The notes: generated by a model not told the origin, from the sequence alone. A stretch of DNA of 64,000 bases from Pseudomonas sp. 31-12 (GCF_003151075.1 NZ_CP029482.1:6230001-6294000); one strand, 5' to 3'; positions 10,784-21,158 are shown, counted from the first letter of the stretch. Translations and numbers: made by a program.

Positions 10784-11485
10784 TCAAGCGGCGAGCATGT
10801 CCGCCAGCAGCTGGCGATAAAGCGCATCAAGCCGCCCGAGCGCATCGGGCGCGGCAAACTTCTCATGCAGGGCAATGTGGCTTTCGGCGCGCACCCGCTG
10901 CTCAAGACCGCACGCTTCGTTGAAGCGATTGACCGCAGCGACCATCGATTCACGCTCGTTATCCAGCAACAACGCACCGTGCACCAATCCAACTGGACGC
11001 GCTCCACCCTTACTCTGGCGCCAGCGCTGAGCGGTACCGACCATCTTACGGCCGTCGAGGTTGACGTTGAAACGGCCATCGCAGAACGCACCGTCGACTT
11101 CGCCCAAGGAAGATACGCCGCCCAGCTCATCGAGTAACTGACAGATCGGGTCGCAGAGACGGCGATAAGCGATTTCGATGCGGTTCTGGTCACCTTCGCT
11201 GCGAGGGGGTGCGTAGACCAGCGCGATATTGATAGTGGAAGCCGATTGCGGCACAGGCTCTCCACCGGTTTCACGCAGCAGCACTGGCCAACCGGCGGCG
11301 GCTGATACTTCACAGGCGGCTTCGAAACCTGGCAGGCGGTTCAGACGTCGGGGCATGACCAATGCGCGGTCGCTGGGTTGCCAGAACAATAAGCCGAAGT
11401 CTGAATCGCCGGTGCAGACATGGGCCAGCAGGTCTTGCTCGGCTTGCAGGCCGGCTTCGACGGTCAGATGGGTCGGCTGAGTCAT
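10784..11485 (-). CDS. lipoate-protein ligase A family protein
   Basis: 233 residues of the BPL/LplA/LipB cofactor-transferase fold. The signature GRKMVGTAQRWRQ carries the conserved lysine that contacts lipoyl/octanoyl-AMP, and LHGALLL-like HGALLLD follows. Such proteins attach or transfer lipoate or octanoate to carrier domains, but this branch is uncharacterised and its acceptor is unknown. It is downstream of trpGDC on the same strand, separated by a perfect REP doublet. Confidence 0.8.
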   Translation of the reverse strand: MTQPTHLTVEAGLQAEQDLLAHVCTGDSDFGLLFWQPSDRALVMPRRLNRLPGFEAACEVSAAAGWPVLLRETGGEPVPQSASTINIALVYAPPRSEGDQNRIEIAYRRLCDPICQLLDELGGVSSLGEVDGAFCDGRFNVNLDGRKMVGTAQRWRQSKGGARPVGLVHGALLLDNERESMVAAVNRFNEACGLEQRVRAESHIALHEKFAAPDALGRLDALYRQLLADMLAA

Positions 11486-11530
11486 GGGCTACTCCACTAG
11501 GCGTAAAGTCTTTGGGAAATTTGAGGGCCT

Positions 11531-11604
11531 CTTCGCGAGCAAGCCCGCTCCCACATTAGAATTGTGTACACAGATCCAATGTGGGAGCGGGCTTGCTCGC
11601 GAAG
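11531..11604. repeat. REP doublet (REPIN)
   Basis: Two perfect 27-base inverted copies (11531-11557 and 11578-11604), each with the core GCGAGCAAGCCCGCTCCCAC, around a 20-base spacer. Located between trpC and the lipoate-ligase-like gene. Confidence 0.9.
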
Positions 11605-11631
11605 GGCGCGCAGCGGTTTGCCTGACTGCAC

Positions 11632-12468
11632 TCAGTCGAGCGTAGAACCGCTGACCGGACCGCCGCGCTCAGGAAAGAACAGGCGCTGCAACTCGGTGCC
11701 CGGGCTTTCGGCGCGCATAAACGCCTCGCCCACCAGAAACGCGTACACGTCACTGATTTCCATCAGCTCCACATCGGCCCGGTTGAGAATGCCGCTTTCC
11801 GTAATCACCAGGCGATCACGCGGGATGCGTGGCAACAGGTCGAGCGTGGTTTCGAGGCTGACGTCGAAGGTGTGCAGGTTGCGGTTGTTCACGCCAACCA
11901 GCGGTGTGTCGAGGGTTTTCAAGGCCCGCTCCAGCTCGTCGCCATCGTGGACTTCCACCAGCACGTCGAGGCCGACGCTTTTGGCCACGGCCGCCAGTTC
12001 GGCCATCTTCAGGTCATCCAAGGCGGAGACGATCAACAGCACGCAGTCAGCGCCCAACGCGCGGGCTTCGACGATCTGGTACGGATCGATCATGAAATCC
12101 TTGCGGATCACCGGCAGGTTGCAGGCCGCCCGCGCCTGCTGCAGATATGCATCGGCGCCCTGGAAGTAATCGATATCGGTCAGCACCGACAAGCACGTCG
12201 CGCCGCCCTTCTCGTAGCTTTTGGCGATGTCGGCAGGAACGAAGTGCTCGCGGATCACGCCTTTGCTCGGCGAGGCTTTCTTGATTTCGGCAATGACGGC
12301 CGGCTGTTTCAGCTTGGCCTGAGCAATCAGTGCCTTGGCAAAACCACGGGGTGCATCGGCCGCCTTGGCCAGGCTTTCCAGCTCCGCCAGACTCACACGG
12401 GCGCTACGCTCGGCAACTTCCTGGACTTTGCGGGCCAGAATGTTTTCCAGAACCGTCGGTACACTCAT
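11632..12468 (-). CDS. trpC: indole-3-glycerol-phosphate synthase
   Basis: Closes the indole ring from carboxyphenylamino-deoxyribulose phosphate. 278 residues as a monofunctional TIM barrel. [15 protein letters not shown] contains the catalytic Lys, and [19 protein letters not shown] and ITESGI are typical. Its start overlaps the trpD stop by four bases (ATGA), so it is translationally coupled in the trpGDC operon. Confidence 0.97.
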   Translation of the reverse strand: MSVPTVLENILARKVQEVAERSARVSLAELESLAKAADAPRGFAKALIAQAKLKQPAVIAEIKKASPSKGVIREHFVPADIAKSYEKGGATCLSVLTDIDYFQGADAYLQQARAACNLPVIRKDFMIDPYQIVEARALGADCVLLIVSALDDLKMAELAAVAKSVGLDVLVEVHDGDELERALKTLDTPLVGVNNRNLHTFDVSLETTLDLLPRIPRDRLVITESGILNRADVELMEISDVYAFLVGEAFMRAESPGTELQRLFFPERGGPVSGSTLD

Positions 12469-13514
12469 CCCTCATTCTCCACTTTGAATACCGCGGTAAA
12501 TGCACCCAACTCCTCAAGTTTTTCCCGAGCGAGGCCTGTGTGCAGCGCATCGTGCGCCAGGGCAACGCCTTCTTTCAAACTGGTTGCCAGGTCGGCGGCG
12601 TACAGCGCCGCACCGGCATTGAGCACGATCATCTCGGCGGCTTTCTGACCGCTTTCGGTCTTGCGCTTGCCCAGAGCATCGCGAATCAACTCAAGGGACG
12701 CCGCCGGGCTTTCCACCGCCAGGCCGTGCAGACTCTGGCTCTTCATGCCCAGGTCTTCCGGCTCGACCCAATATTCAGTGATCTGGTCATTCTTCAGTTC
12801 TGCCACGTAGGTTGGCGCCGCCAGACTGAACTCGTCCAAGCCATCCTTCGAATGCACCACCAACACGTGCTTGCTGCCCAGGCGCTGCAAGACTTCGGCC
12901 AACGGTCGGCACAACGCCTGACTGAACACGCCCACCACCTGATGTTTCACGCCGGCCGGATTCGTAAGCGGGCCGAGCATGTTGAACAGGGTACGCAGGC
13001 CAAGATCCTTGCGCGGGCCGGCTGCGTGCTTCATGGCACTGTGGTGGGTCTGGGCAAACATGAAACCGATGCCGACGTTATCGATGCAACGTGCAACCTG
13101 GACTGGCGTCAGGTTCAAATAGATACCCGCTGCCTCCAGCAAGTCAGCGCTGCCGCTTTTGCCCGACACCGCACGGTTACCGTGCTTGGCCACGGTGCAT
13201 CCGGCCGCTGCCACCACGAAAGAGGAAGCGGTCGATACGTTAAAGATGTTCGCACCGTCACCACCGGTGCCGACCACGTCGACGACGCCGTCAAGGGTCT
13301 TGAGTTCGACCTTGTCCGCCAGCTCGCGCATGACCGACACCGCGCCGACGATCTCGTCGATGCTTTCACTCTTCATGCGCATGGCCATCATGAACGCGCC
13401 GATCTGCGCATCCGTGCATTGCCCGGTCATGATCTCGCGCATGACATCGCGCATCTCATCGGTGCTGAGGTCGAGGTGATCGACGATACGGCTCAGGGCT
13501 GTCTTGATATTCAT
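12465..13514 (-). CDS. trpD: anthranilate phosphoribosyltransferase
   Basis: Transfers phosphoribose from PRPP to anthranilate. 349 residues with the PRPP/pyrophosphate motif [14 protein letters not shown] and [18 protein letters not shown]. Nine bases separate it from trpG and it overlaps trpC by four bases. Confidence 0.97.
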   Translation of the reverse strand: MNIKTALSRIVDHLDLSTDEMRDVMREIMTGQCTDAQIGAFMMAMRMKSESIDEIVGAVSVMRELADKVELKTLDGVVDVVGTGGDGANIFNVSTASSFVVAAAGCTVAKHGNRAVSGKSGSADLLEAAGIYLNLTPVQVARCIDNVGIGFMFAQTHHSAMKHAAGPRKDLGLRTLFNMLGPLTNPAGVKHQVVGVFSQALCRPLAEVLQRLGSKHVLVVHSKDGLDEFSLAAPTYVAELKNDQITEYWVEPEDLGMKSQSLHGLAVESPAASLELIRDALGKRKTESGQKAAEMIVLNAGAALYAADLATSLKEGVALAHDALHTGLAREKLEELGAFTAVFKVENEG

Positions 13515-13523
13515 GAAAAGTCC

Positions 13524-14117
13524 TTAGCGCGTGCCGCCGGTTTGTTTGAGGAAGTTAGCGAACAGCTCGTGGCCCTGCTCGGTGAGAATAGACTCGGGGT
13601 GGAACTGCACACCCTCGATGTTCAATGTCTTGTGGCGCAGGCCCATGATTTCGTCGACCGAGCCGTCTTCGAGCTGGGTCCAGGCGGTCAGCTCCAGGCA
13701 ATCGGGCAGGGTTTCGCGCTTGACGATCAGCGAGTGATAACGCGTCACCGTCAGCGGACGATTCAGGCCTTCGAATACGCCCTTGTCCTCGTGGAATACC
13801 GGGCTAGTCTTACCGTGCATGACCTGCCGGGCGCGGACCACATCACCGCCAAAGGCCTGACCGATGGATTGGTGACCGAGGCAGACACCAAGAATGGGCA
13901 GTTTGCCGGCGAAATGCTTGATCACATCGATCGAGACTCCGGCTTCGGTCGGGGTGCAAGGGCCGGGGGACACGACGATACGCTCAGGGTTGAGCGCTTC
14001 GATTTCGGCAACGGTGAGCTCATCGTTGCGCACGACTTTGACCTGGGAGCCGAGCTCACCGAGGTACTGCACAACGTTGTAGGTAAAAGAGTCGTAGTTA
14101 TCGATCATCAGCAACAT
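13524..14117 (-). CDS. trpG: anthranilate synthase glutamine amidotransferase subunit
   Basis: Class I glutaminase of 197 residues that gives ammonia to TrpE. The nucleophile is C79 in [15 protein letters not shown]; the His-Glu pair is in [10 protein letters not shown]. In many pseudomonads this subunit also serves PabB in folate synthesis, which would fit its being separated from trpE here. First gene of the trpGDC operon; a Trp-rich leader peptide lies 163 bases upstream. Confidence 0.95.
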   Translation of the reverse strand: MLLMIDNYDSFTYNVVQYLGELGSQVKVVRNDELTVAEIEALNPERIVVSPGPCTPTEAGVSIDVIKHFAGKLPILGVCLGHQSIGQAFGGDVVRARQVMHGKTSPVFHEDKGVFEGLNRPLTVTRYHSLIVKRETLPDCLELTAWTQLEDGSVDEIMGLRHKTLNIEGVQFHPESILTEQGHELFANFLKQTGGTR

Positions 14118-14198
14118 GGCGGTTGGAACCTCTTGAATTCACTGACTTTAAATACAGCCTTCGAATGATTACCCGCAACGTCCTGCGCTTTGTCAGTC

Positions 14199-14270
14199 GC
14201 CGGGTGCGCCGGCAAAGCGGTATGTCATACGGGTGAAGAAGGCAAATCGGTACAGGTCCGGCGGAGCCGG
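14199..14270 (-). promoter_or_regulatory. trpGDC leader hairpins (putative attenuator)
   Basis: Directly after the leader-peptide stop on the minus strand come two GC stems made of the same blocks: CCGGC-GGA-GCCGG at 14258-14270 and GCCGG-GTGCG-CCGGC at 14199-14213. Because all arms are GCCGG/CCGGC they can swap partners, as needed for attenuation. No run of T follows the second stem, so a classical intrinsic terminator is not evident. Confidence 0.5.
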
Positions 14271-14279
14271 CAAAAGAAT

Positions 14280-14366
14280 TCAGGCGCGCCAACGCCAGCG
14301 GGCGTGTGCCTTGATGACTTGATCCAGAAGTTTGCTGATGATCAACACGGGGAAGGTCTCATTCAT
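14280..14366 (-). CDS. Trp-rich leader peptide of trpGDC
   Basis: A 28-codon frame starts at the ATG at 14366 and ends with the residues KAHARWRWRA and a TGA. The two nearly adjacent Trp codons close to the end, the position 163 bases before trpG, and the hairpins that follow are what an attenuator leader peptide looks like. The last 24 bases (GCC codon to TGA) are identical to the 3' end of gph in front of trpE, and the preceding amino acids are also related. Attenuation of trpE and trpGDC is known in Pseudomonas; that this frame is the leader is inferred. Confidence 0.7.
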   Translation of the reverse strand: MNETFPVLIISKLLDQVIKAHARWRWRA

Positions 14367-14403
14367 ACGTCTCGGCACAGTAACTTAGCTGGGCAGAGCG
14401 TGC

Positions 14404-14434
14404 AATATAGCCGGCGTGACTGGCCGCGAAACAA
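14404..14434 (-). promoter_or_regulatory. possible promoter for the trpGDC leader transcript
   Basis: On the minus strand TTGTTT (14434-14429) and TATATT (14409-14404) resemble -35 and -10 boxes, but with a 19-base spacing, longer than optimal. They would start a transcript about 30 bases before the leader peptide. Confidence 0.35.
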
Positions 14435-14522
14435 TTGAACGGTTCGCGACCGATGGCAAAAGGCCGGAAGTTTTTGGTACTGTCGTTTCGTTCACTACAA
14501 CAATAAATAAACGGACTTGCTC

Positions 14523-16433
14523 ATGATCAAACAGACGTTGTTTGTACCGCTCGCAGGATGCTTGCTCGCCATGGCCTGCGCCCAGGCGATCGCCGCGCCT
14601 AATCCTTACTCCAACTTCGTCGTCTTCGGTGACAGTCTCAACGATGCCGGGACCTTTGCCGACACGGGCGGGCCTGCCGGTTCGACCCAGCGCTTTACCA
14701 ACCGGACGGGGCCGGTTTACCTGGATGGCAGCGGCGAAGTCCGCTCGCTCAATTCCACACAGATTCTTGGCGGAAAACTAGGCTTCTCGGCGGATCAGAC
14801 CGCCTCATCTTCCTCGGCGGTACGCGCCAACAATGGCCAGCCCGATGGCAACAACTGGGCCGTCGGCGGTTATCGCACCGACCAGATTCTCGATTCGATC
14901 ACCAGCACCTCCGCCACGGGCGATCGCACCCGAGCAGGCTATCTGCCGTCGAACAATTTCCGCGCCGACCCGAACGCGCTGTATTACCTGTCGGGCGGTG
15001 GTAACGACTTCCTGCAAGGTCGCGTGACCAGCCTGCCTCAGGCCAGCGCCGCCGCCGATCGCCTGGTCAGCAGCGTGCAAACCCTTCAACAGGCCGGTGC
15101 CCGCTACATCATGGTCTGGTTGCTGCCAGACATCGGCTTCACCCCGGCCTTCAACGGCACACCACTGCAAGCGTTCACCTCCCAACTCAGCACCCAGTTC
15201 AACACTGAACTGGTGAGCCAGCTGCAGAACGTCAATGCCAACGTCATTCCGCTGAACATCCCGGTTCTGCTTAAGGAGACGTTTGCCAACCCAGGGCAGT
15301 TCGGCCTGGCCACCGATCAGAACCTAAGCGCCACCTGCTTCAGCGGCAGCAGCTGTACGGAAAACGCCCGTTACGGCATCAACAGTGCGACGCCGGACCC
15401 AACCAAACTTATCTACAACGACTCGGTGCACCCGACCGAAGCCGGGCAACGCCTGATTGCCGATTACGCCTACTCGCTGCTGGCCGCGCCATGGGAAGCC
15501 ACCCTGTTGCCACAAATGGCCCAAGGGACTTTGCGTTCTCATCAGGATGAGTTGCGCAACCAGTGGCTGGCTGATTGGGAAAACTGGCAAGGCGTGGGTC
15601 AATGGCGGGCGATTGTCGCCGGCGGCGGCCAACACCAGGATTTCGATAGCCAGCGCAGTGGCGCCAGTGCTGACGGCAACGGCGCCAACCTGAATATCGG
15701 CGGCAGCTACCGGCTCAATGACGCATGGCGTGTAGGTTTGGCGGCGGGCTTCTACAATCAGAAGCTCGAAGCAGGCGATCACGACTCGGAATACAAGCTC
15801 AACACCTACATGGGTACGGCATTCGCCCAGTACCAGCAAAACCGTTGGTGGGGTGACGCGGCAGTGACCGCCGGGCATCTGGACTACGACAGCCTCAAAC
15901 GCAAATTCCAGTTGGGGGTCAACGAACGCGCAGAGAAAGGCGACACCGACGGTTACCTGGTCGCTATCAGTGGCCGCCTGGGGTATGACATCGCGCCAGA
16001 GGCCAGCAGCCCGTGGCACCTGTCGCCGTTCGTGAGTGCTGATTTCGCCAAAGTCGAAGTCGACGGTTACTCGGAAGACGGTGCCGATTCCACCGCATTG
16101 ACCTTCGATGATCAGTCGCGCATCTCCCGGCGTCTTGGTCTCGGCATCCAGGGCAAGTACCAGATCACTTCGCAGACCCAGGTGTTCGGCGAACTGGCTC
16201 ATGAGCGTGAGTACAACGACGATACCCAGGATGTGACGATGAACCTCAACAGCCTGCCGAACAATCGCTACTCCCTGGCCGGCTACACCCCGCAATCTCA
16301 CCTGAACCGCTTGAATCTGGGGGTAAGCCACAACCTCACCAAGGATCTGGCATTGCGGGCCAGCTACGACATTCGCAAGGATGACGACTTTACCCAGCAA
16401 GGCATTAACGTAGGCGTTGCGCTGGACTTCTAA
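14523..16433 (+). CDS. estA: autotransporter esterase EstA (GDSL family)
   Basis: 636-residue outer-membrane esterase. A signal peptide ends near AQAIAA; the passenger starts with the GDSL motif FGDSLNDAG, with nucleophile S38, and has the catalytic Asp/His in [13 protein letters not shown]. From about residue 350 to the end lies the 12-stranded autotransporter barrel, finishing in an aromatic residue (VALDF) as outer-membrane proteins do. EstA of P. aeruginosa affects rhamnolipid production and motility. The ATG at 14523 is chosen over a TTG two codons upstream. It is the only gene between trpG and trpE. Confidence 0.95.
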   Translation: MIKQTLFVPLAGCLLAMACAQAIAAPNPYSNFVVFGDSLNDAGTFADTGGPAGSTQRFTNRTGPVYLDGSGEVRSLNSTQILGGKLGFSADQTASSSSAVRANNGQPDGNNWAVGGYRTDQILDSITSTSATGDRTRAGYLPSNNFRADPNALYYLSGGGNDFLQGRVTSLPQASAAADRLVSSVQTLQQAGARYIMVWLLPDIGFTPAFNGTPLQAFTSQLSTQFNTELVSQLQNVNANVIPLNIPVLLKETFANPGQFGLATDQNLSATCFSGSSCTENARYGINSATPDPTKLIYNDSVHPTEAGQRLIADYAYSLLAAPWEATLLPQMAQGTLRSHQDELRNQWLADWENWQGVGQWRAIVAGGGQHQDFDSQRSGASADGNGANLNIGGSYRLNDAWRVGLAAGFYNQKLEAGDHDSEYKLNTYMGTAFAQYQQNRWWGDAAVTAGHLDYDSLKRKFQLGVNERAEKGDTDGYLVAISGRLGYDIAPEASSPWHLSPFVSADFAKVEVDGYSEDGADSTALTFDDQSRISRRLGLGIQGKYQITSQTQVFGELAHEREYNDDTQDVTMNLNSLPNNRYSLAGYTPQSHLNRLNLGVSHNLTKDLALRASYDIRKDDDFTQQGINVGVALDF

Positions 16434-16442
16434 ACATCAGGC

Positions 16443-16481
16443 AAAAAAAACGCGGCGCCCTCACAGGCGCCGCGTTTTTTT
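16443..16481. terminator. strong bidirectional terminator after estA
   Basis: Eight A, stem CGCGGCGCC / GGCGCCGCG with loop CTCACA, then seven T, starting nine bases behind the estA stop. It is symmetrical, so it can also stop transcripts from trpE. Confidence 0.92.
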
Positions 16482-16495
16482 ATGCTGAATGCACA

Positions 16496-16616
16496 TTGTG
16501 GCGAGGGGGCTTGCCCCCGTTCGGCTGCGAAGCAGTCGCAAATCCATGTGACTTGGTGGACCTGAAGAACCAAGGGCCGCTTCGCGCCCCAACGGGGGCA
16601 AGCCCCCTCGCCACAA
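16496..16616. repeat. REP doublet of a second sequence type
   Basis: Perfect 26-base inverted copies at 16496-16521 and 16591-16616 with the core GGCGAGGGGGCTTGCCCCCG. The core differs from the other REPs in the window, so it belongs to another subfamily. It lies between the estA terminator and the trpE stop. The spacer also has AGTCGCAA/TTCGGCTGCG remnants but no gene. Confidence 0.88.
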
Positions 16617-16630
16617 AGGCTTGTGTGAAC

Positions 16631-18112
16631 TCAGGTATCCGGGGTTTGTTCGGCCAGGGCCACGGCGCGGAACATCGCACGGCGCTTGTTCAGGGTTTCT
16701 TCCCATTCCAGCGCCGGCACCGAGTCGGCGACGATGCCGCCACCGGCCTGCACGTGCAGTTCACCGTTCTTGATCACTGCGGTGCGGATCGCAATCGCGG
16801 TGTCCATGTTGCCGTTCCAGGCAAAGTAGCCCACTGCCCCGCCGTAGACGCCACGCTTGACCGGCTCCAGTTCGTCGATGATTTCCATCGCGCGAATCTT
16901 CGGTGCGCCCGACAACGTACCCGCTGGCAGAATCGCCCGCAGTGCGTCCATCGCCGTCAGTCCAGCCTTCAATTGGCCGGTAACGTTGGACACGATGTGC
17001 ATCACGTTGGAATAACGCTCGATGACCATTTTCTCGGTGAGTTTCACCGAACCGATCTCCGACACCCGACCGGTGTCGTTACGGCCCAGGTCAATCAGCA
17101 TCAAGTGCTCAGCGATTTCCTTGTCGTCCGACAGCAGGTCTTTTTCCAGCGCCAGGTCCGCCTCTTCGTTGGCCCCGCGTGGGCGAGTGCCGGCAATCGG
17201 GCGCACGGTGATCAGGTTGTCTTCGACCCGCACCAGCACTTCCGGCGAACTGCCGACGACGTGGAAGTCGCCGAAGTTGAAGAAGTACATGTAAGGCGTC
17301 GGATTGAAGCAACGCAGCGCCCGGTACAGATCGATCGGCGCCGCCTTGAAGTCGATCGACATGCGCTGGGACGGCACGACCTGCATGCAGTCACCGGCCA
17401 GGATGTATTCCTTGATAGTGTCGACGGCTTTTTCGTAATCATCCTGGGTGAAGCTCGAGCGGAATACCGGATCAGCCGACTGTTGCTTGCTGAAATCCAG
17501 GCCACGGCGCGGGGTGATCGGCTGGCGGAGTTTTTCCAGCAGCTCTTCCAGACGGGCCTGACCTTGCTCGAAGGCATCTTCCTTTGAGGGGTCAGCCAGC
17601 ACAATCGCGTGCATCTTGCCGGCGAGGTTGTCGAACACCACCACGGCGTCGGAGACCATCAGCAGAATGTCCGGCACGCCCAGCGGATCAGGGTTCGGGC
17701 ACTTGCCCAGACGCTTCTCCACATAGCGCACGCAGTCGTAACCGAAATACCCCACCAGACCGCCATTGAAGCGCGGCAGGCCAGGGATGGTCGGCACGTT
17801 GTAGCGGGCTTTAAAGGTTTCGACAAAGGCCAGAGGATCTTCGACCTCGTGGCTTTCGATCTCGACGCCGTCGTGGGTCACGCTCACCTGATGATCATGA
17901 ACCCGCAGCACGGTGCGGCACGGCAGGCCGATGATCGAATAACGGCCCCACTTCTCCCCGCCTTGCACCGATTCCAGCAGGTAGGAGTTCGGCTCGTCGG
18001 CCAGTTTCAGGTAGATCGACAGCGGGGTATCGAAGTCGGCCAGGGTTTCGCAGGCCAACGGGATACGGTTATAGCCGGCAGCGGCCAAACGCAGGAATTC
18101 TTCGCGGATCAT
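16631..18112 (-). CDS. trpE: anthranilate synthase component I
   Basis: Makes anthranilate from chorismate with TrpG. 493 residues. The N-terminal feedback-site segment contains [15 protein letters not shown] (Trp-binding region), and the C-terminal chorismate domain has [21 protein letters not shown] and AGGGIVADS. Located 71 bases behind gph in an apparent rpe-gph-trpE operon; the gph 3' end appears to serve as its Trp-rich leader. Confidence 0.97.
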   Translation of the reverse strand: MIREEFLRLAAAGYNRIPLACETLADFDTPLSIYLKLADEPNSYLLESVQGGEKWGRYSIIGLPCRTVLRVHDHQVSVTHDGVEIESHEVEDPLAFVETFKARYNVPTIPGLPRFNGGLVGYFGYDCVRYVEKRLGKCPNPDPLGVPDILLMVSDAVVVFDNLAGKMHAIVLADPSKEDAFEQGQARLEELLEKLRQPITPRRGLDFSKQQSADPVFRSSFTQDDYEKAVDTIKEYILAGDCMQVVPSQRMSIDFKAAPIDLYRALRCFNPTPYMYFFNFGDFHVVGSSPEVLVRVEDNLITVRPIAGTRPRGANEEADLALEKDLLSDDKEIAEHLMLIDLGRNDTGRVSEIGSVKLTEKMVIERYSNVMHIVSNVTGQLKAGLTAMDALRAILPAGTLSGAPKIRAMEIIDELEPVKRGVYGGAVGYFAWNGNMDTAIAIRTAVIKNGELHVQAGGGIVADSVPALEWEETLNKRRAMFRAVALAEQTPDT

Positions 18113-18159
18113 GGGGTAGCCTCGTGGCTTGAGGTGCTAACAGTCAGGTATGCAAACGC

Positions 18160-18230
18160 GCCGGAAAGCCGGCCAGAATCGAGTCAGGCGCGCCAACGCC
18201 AGCGGGCCAGGGCCTTGATGACTTTCATCC
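18160..18230 (-). promoter_or_regulatory. trpE leader region overlapping the 3' end of gph
   Basis: The gph reading frame ends in [14 protein letters not shown], nearly the same as the trpGDC leader peptide. An internal ATG at 18228 in this frame would give a 14-residue peptide beginning MKVIKAL. Behind the stop comes the stem GCCGG-CTTT-CCGGC (18173-18160 on the minus strand) followed by GCGTTT. This is the mirror of the arrangement before trpG, and points to an attenuator for trpE built on the gph coding end. Confidence 0.6.
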
Positions 18231-19002
18231 AGAGTTTGCGAGTGACCACCACGATGGCGTTTCCAGAAGGGGGTTGAGCTACGTCGGGCAACGTTATCTC
18301 AGCGGCTGAATCCAGGCAACCGGGAATTAGCTTGCGCAGATCGTCGATCACCAGCGTCGGCGACTCTTCCGAAATAGGCCGGCCATGGTTGTAGCCATAG
18401 CTGAGGGCCACGCACTTGACCCCCGCCGCTTTCGCCGCCAGCACGTCGCTGCGCGAATCGCCGACAAACAGCGATTGCGAGGCCGGAATATTGGCCATTT
18501 TCATCACGAAAAACAGCGCGGCCGGATCAGGCTTTTTCTGCGGCAGGGTGTCGCCGCCGATAATCCACTTGAAGTAACGGCCGATTTTCATCTGATCCAG
18601 CAGCGGCGCGACGAAGCGCTCCGGCTTGTTGGTGATCAGTGCCATCTCGACACCCTGCTTGTGCAGCCATTTGAGGGTGTCACGCACGCCTGGATAGACC
18701 ACGGTCAAGTCATGGCTCTCGCTATAAGCCTCCATGAAAATCGCCAGTGCGCCCTCGGCTTCACCGTCGTCGACCGTCGAATGGTCGATGCCACCGGCCA
18801 GCGCACGGCGAACCAGCACCGGCGCGCCGTTGCCGACCCACTCGCGCACCGACTCGAGGCCGGCGGGTTGACGCCCGAGTTTGAGCAGCATGTTATCCAC
18901 AGCCAGGGCGAGGTCGGGGACCGAATCGATCAGCGTGCCATCCAGATCGAACATCACCAGCCGCGGCAGACGCCCCGGGAACAGCTGCTCAAAGCCACTC
19001 AT
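18184..19002 (-). CDS. gph: phosphoglycolate phosphatase with Trp-rich C-terminal tail
   Basis: HAD-family phosphatase that clears 2-phosphoglycolate. 272 residues with the nucleophile motif DLDGTLIDS near residue 20, the cap domain, and [15 protein letters not shown] as the metal-binding motif. The HAD fold should end near residue 225; the last 45 or so residues are an added tail ending [10 protein letters not shown], which resembles the trpGDC leader peptide. The start overlaps the rpe stop by four bases. 71 bases before trpE. Confidence 0.93.
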   Translation of the reverse strand: MSGFEQLFPGRLPRLVMFDLDGTLIDSVPDLALAVDNMLLKLGRQPAGLESVREWVGNGAPVLVRRALAGGIDHSTVDDGEAEGALAIFMEAYSESHDLTVVYPGVRDTLKWLHKQGVEMALITNKPERFVAPLLDQMKIGRYFKWIIGGDTLPQKKPDPAALFFVMKMANIPASQSLFVGDSRSDVLAAKAAGVKCVALSYGYNHGRPISEESPTLVIDDLRKLIPGCLDSAAEITLPDVAQPPSGNAIVVVTRKLWMKVIKALARWRWRA

Positions 19003-19673
19003 GGACGAGCCAACGCCAGTTCGGAACGCATCTTTTCAATCACCTCATGGTAGTTCGGTGCATTGAAGATCGCGGAACCGGCGACGAAGGTGTCGGCGCC
19101 AGCCGCTGCGATTTCACGAATGTTGTTCACGTTGACGCCGCCGTCGATTTCCAGGCGGATGTCACGGCCGGAGGCATCGATCAGCGCGCGCGCTTCACGC
19201 AGCTTGTCGAGGGTGCCGGGGATGAACTTCTGCCCACCGAAACCCGGGTTGACGCTCATCAGCAAGATCATGTCGACCTTGTCCATCACGTACTTGAGCA
19301 CGTCCAGCGGCGTTGCCGGGTTGAACACCAGGCCCGACTTGCAGCCGCCTTCGCGGATCAGTTGCAGGGAACGATCGACGTGCTGCGAGGCTTCCGGGTG
19401 GAAGGTGATGTAGGTCGCACCAGCCTCGATGAAGTCACCAACGATGCGGTCCACCGGGCTGACCATCAGGTGAGCGTCAATCGGCGCGGTCACGCCGTAC
19501 TTGCGCAGCGCGGCGCAGACCATCGGGCCGATGGTCAAGTTCGGTACGTAGTGGTTGTCCATGACATCGAAGTGCACGAAGTCGGCGCCGGCGGCCAGGA
19601 CGTTGTCCACTTCTTCACCCAGGCGGGCAAAGTCGGCGGAGAGAATCGACGGAGCAATGACGAAGGGCTGCAT
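18999..19673 (-). CDS. rpe: ribulose-phosphate 3-epimerase
   Basis: Interconverts ribulose-5-P and xylulose-5-P. 224-residue TIM barrel with the metal ligands in [12 protein letters not shown] and IDAHLMV, and the phosphate loop in [10 protein letters not shown]. The ATG at 19673 ([14 protein letters not shown]) gives the family length; the open frame goes 22 codons further up without support. Overlaps gph by four bases. Confidence 0.96.
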   Translation of the reverse strand: MQPFVIAPSILSADFARLGEEVDNVLAAGADFVHFDVMDNHYVPNLTIGPMVCAALRKYGVTAPIDAHLMVSPVDRIVGDFIEAGATYITFHPEASQHVDRSLQLIREGGCKSGLVFNPATPLDVLKYVMDKVDMILLMSVNPGFGGQKFIPGTLDKLREARALIDASGRDIRLEIDGGVNVNNIREIAAAGADTFVAGSAIFNAPNYHEVIEKMRSELALARP

Positions 19674-19789
19674 GACGCACCTTTTTTGAGCAGAATCACG
19701 ATGGCGCGCATTGTATACCTCATGCTTTGACGCGCGCACTGTGACCGCGATGATTGGGCCTGCCTTCGATCAATAAGTCGCCGCAGGCT

Positions 19790-20938
19790 CTAGAACGCCG
19801 CTCGGTAGATCTTCTCGATATCGATGGCGCTCAACTTACGTGGATTGTTGCGCATCAGGCGCTCGATCCCCGCGGCTTCCACGGCCATGGCCGGGATCGC
19901 GTCCTCCGGAACACCGAAGCTGCGCAGGCCCGGCGGGATTTCTACCGCGGCGCACAATTCGGTCATTGCCTCCACGGCTTTGTCCGCCGTTTCGTTGGCG
20001 CTCAAGTGAGCGGTCTTCACTCCCATGGCCTCGGCAATATCCTGCATACGCTCGACGCAGGCCATCTTGTTCCAGGTCATGACATACGGCAGGAGCAAGG
20101 CGTTGCTGACGCCGTGGGCAATGTTGAAACGCCCGCCCAACGGATACGCCAGCGCATGCACCGCGCCGACTCCGGCATTACCGAAGGCCATGCCGGCCAT
20201 CAGGCTGGCGGTGGCCATGTCTTCGCGGGCTTGCAGGTTGGACGGGTTGGCGTAAGCCTTGGGCAGCGCTTTGGCGATCAGCTTGATGGCGCCAATGGCC
20301 AGGGCATCCGTGATCGGCGAGGCGTTGACCGACAAGTAGGATTCGATGGCATGCACCAGCGCATCAACGCCACTCGCGGCAGTGACACTGCGCGGACAGG
20401 TCAGGGTCATTTGCGGACTGACCAACGCCACGTCCGGCAATAGATAGTCGCTGACAATGCCCTTCTTCAGTTGCGCGACCTTGTCGGAGAGGATGGCGAC
20501 GTTGGTCACCTCCGAGCCGGTGCCGGCCGTCGTCGGGATGGCAATCAGCGGTGGGCCTTTGCGTGGCACCTGATCGACGCCGAACAAATCCTCCAGCGCA
20601 CCGTGGTAACCGGCGTAGGCCGCGACGCTTTTGGCGATGTCGATGGCGCTGCCGCCGCCGAGTCCGATCAGACCGTCATGCCCGCCCTCGCGGTATACCC
20701 GCATGCAGTCCTCGACGATGGCGATTTCCGGGTCTGGCAGCACACGGTCGAAAATCTCGTAGGATCGATCGCCCAACTGCGCCAGCGCCAGCTCGACCGT
20801 GCCGGACTTGACCAGGGCAGCGTCGGTGACGATCAGCGGGTTGTCGACATCCAGGCGGGTGAGTTCGGCGGCCAGTTGCTCGATGGCACCTGCGCCGGTG
20901 ATCAGTTTGTGAGCGATTTTGAAAGAGGAAAGACTCAT
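19790..20938 (-). CDS. iron-containing alcohol dehydrogenase
   Basis: Group III (Fe-type) alcohol dehydrogenase, 382 residues. GGGSAIDIAK binds the NAD(P) phosphates; the metal ligands lie in SGVDALVHAIESYLS (Asp, His) and in HALAYPLGGRFNIAHG (two His). The substrate is not known; relatives act on ethanol, propanediol or long-chain alcohols. The ATG at 20938 (MSLSSFKIAH) fits the family; a start twelve codons up is less likely. Single gene between rpe and the agt operon. Confidence 0.87.
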   Translation of the reverse strand: MSLSSFKIAHKLITGAGAIEQLAAELTRLDVDNPLIVTDAALVKSGTVELALAQLGDRSYEIFDRVLPDPEIAIVEDCMRVYREGGHDGLIGLGGGSAIDIAKSVAAYAGYHGALEDLFGVDQVPRKGPPLIAIPTTAGTGSEVTNVAILSDKVAQLKKGIVSDYLLPDVALVSPQMTLTCPRSVTAASGVDALVHAIESYLSVNASPITDALAIGAIKLIAKALPKAYANPSNLQAREDMATASLMAGMAFGNAGVGAVHALAYPLGGRFNIAHGVSNALLLPYVMTWNKMACVERMQDIAEAMGVKTAHLSANETADKAVEAMTELCAAVEIPPGLRSFGVPEDAIPAMAVEAAGIERLMRNNPRKLSAIDIEKIYRAAF

Positions 20939-21048
20939 CGTGCGCAGCCTCTTATAAATAGGGGAGCTGGGCACAATAGTAGCTGGGGATTGGGGTTTGT
21001 CTGCTATTCAGCCTGTGAATGACACAACATCCCGGAAACACCTCAAAT

Positions 21049-21144
21049 CCCTGTGGGAGCGAGCCTGCTCGCGATAGCGGAGTATCAGTCGACATCAATA
21101 TTGAATGTCAGTCCGTCATCGCGAGCAGGCTCGCTCCCACAGGG
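21049..21144. repeat. REP doublet (REPIN)
   Basis: Perfectly complementary 27-base ends (21049-21075 and 21118-21144, core GGGAGCGAGCCTGCTCGCGA) around a 42-base loop that includes ATCAGTCGACAT, shared with the doublets near 25.9 and 61.3 kb. Lies between agtD and the alcohol dehydrogenase. Confidence 0.9.
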
Positions 21145-21158
21145 GATGGTGTGTGGGT

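Noticed and set aside
12330..14168. 612-codon open frame opposite trpC, trpD and trpG
   Set aside because: Antisense to three certain genes; composition rich in His, Arg and Gln as typical for the complement of GC-rich genes; no ribosome-binding site or motif.
21049..21144. Short CRISPR-like array from repeated GC-rich units
   Set aside because: Units are inverted pairs, not direct repeats with spacers, and match REP elements elsewhere in the window.
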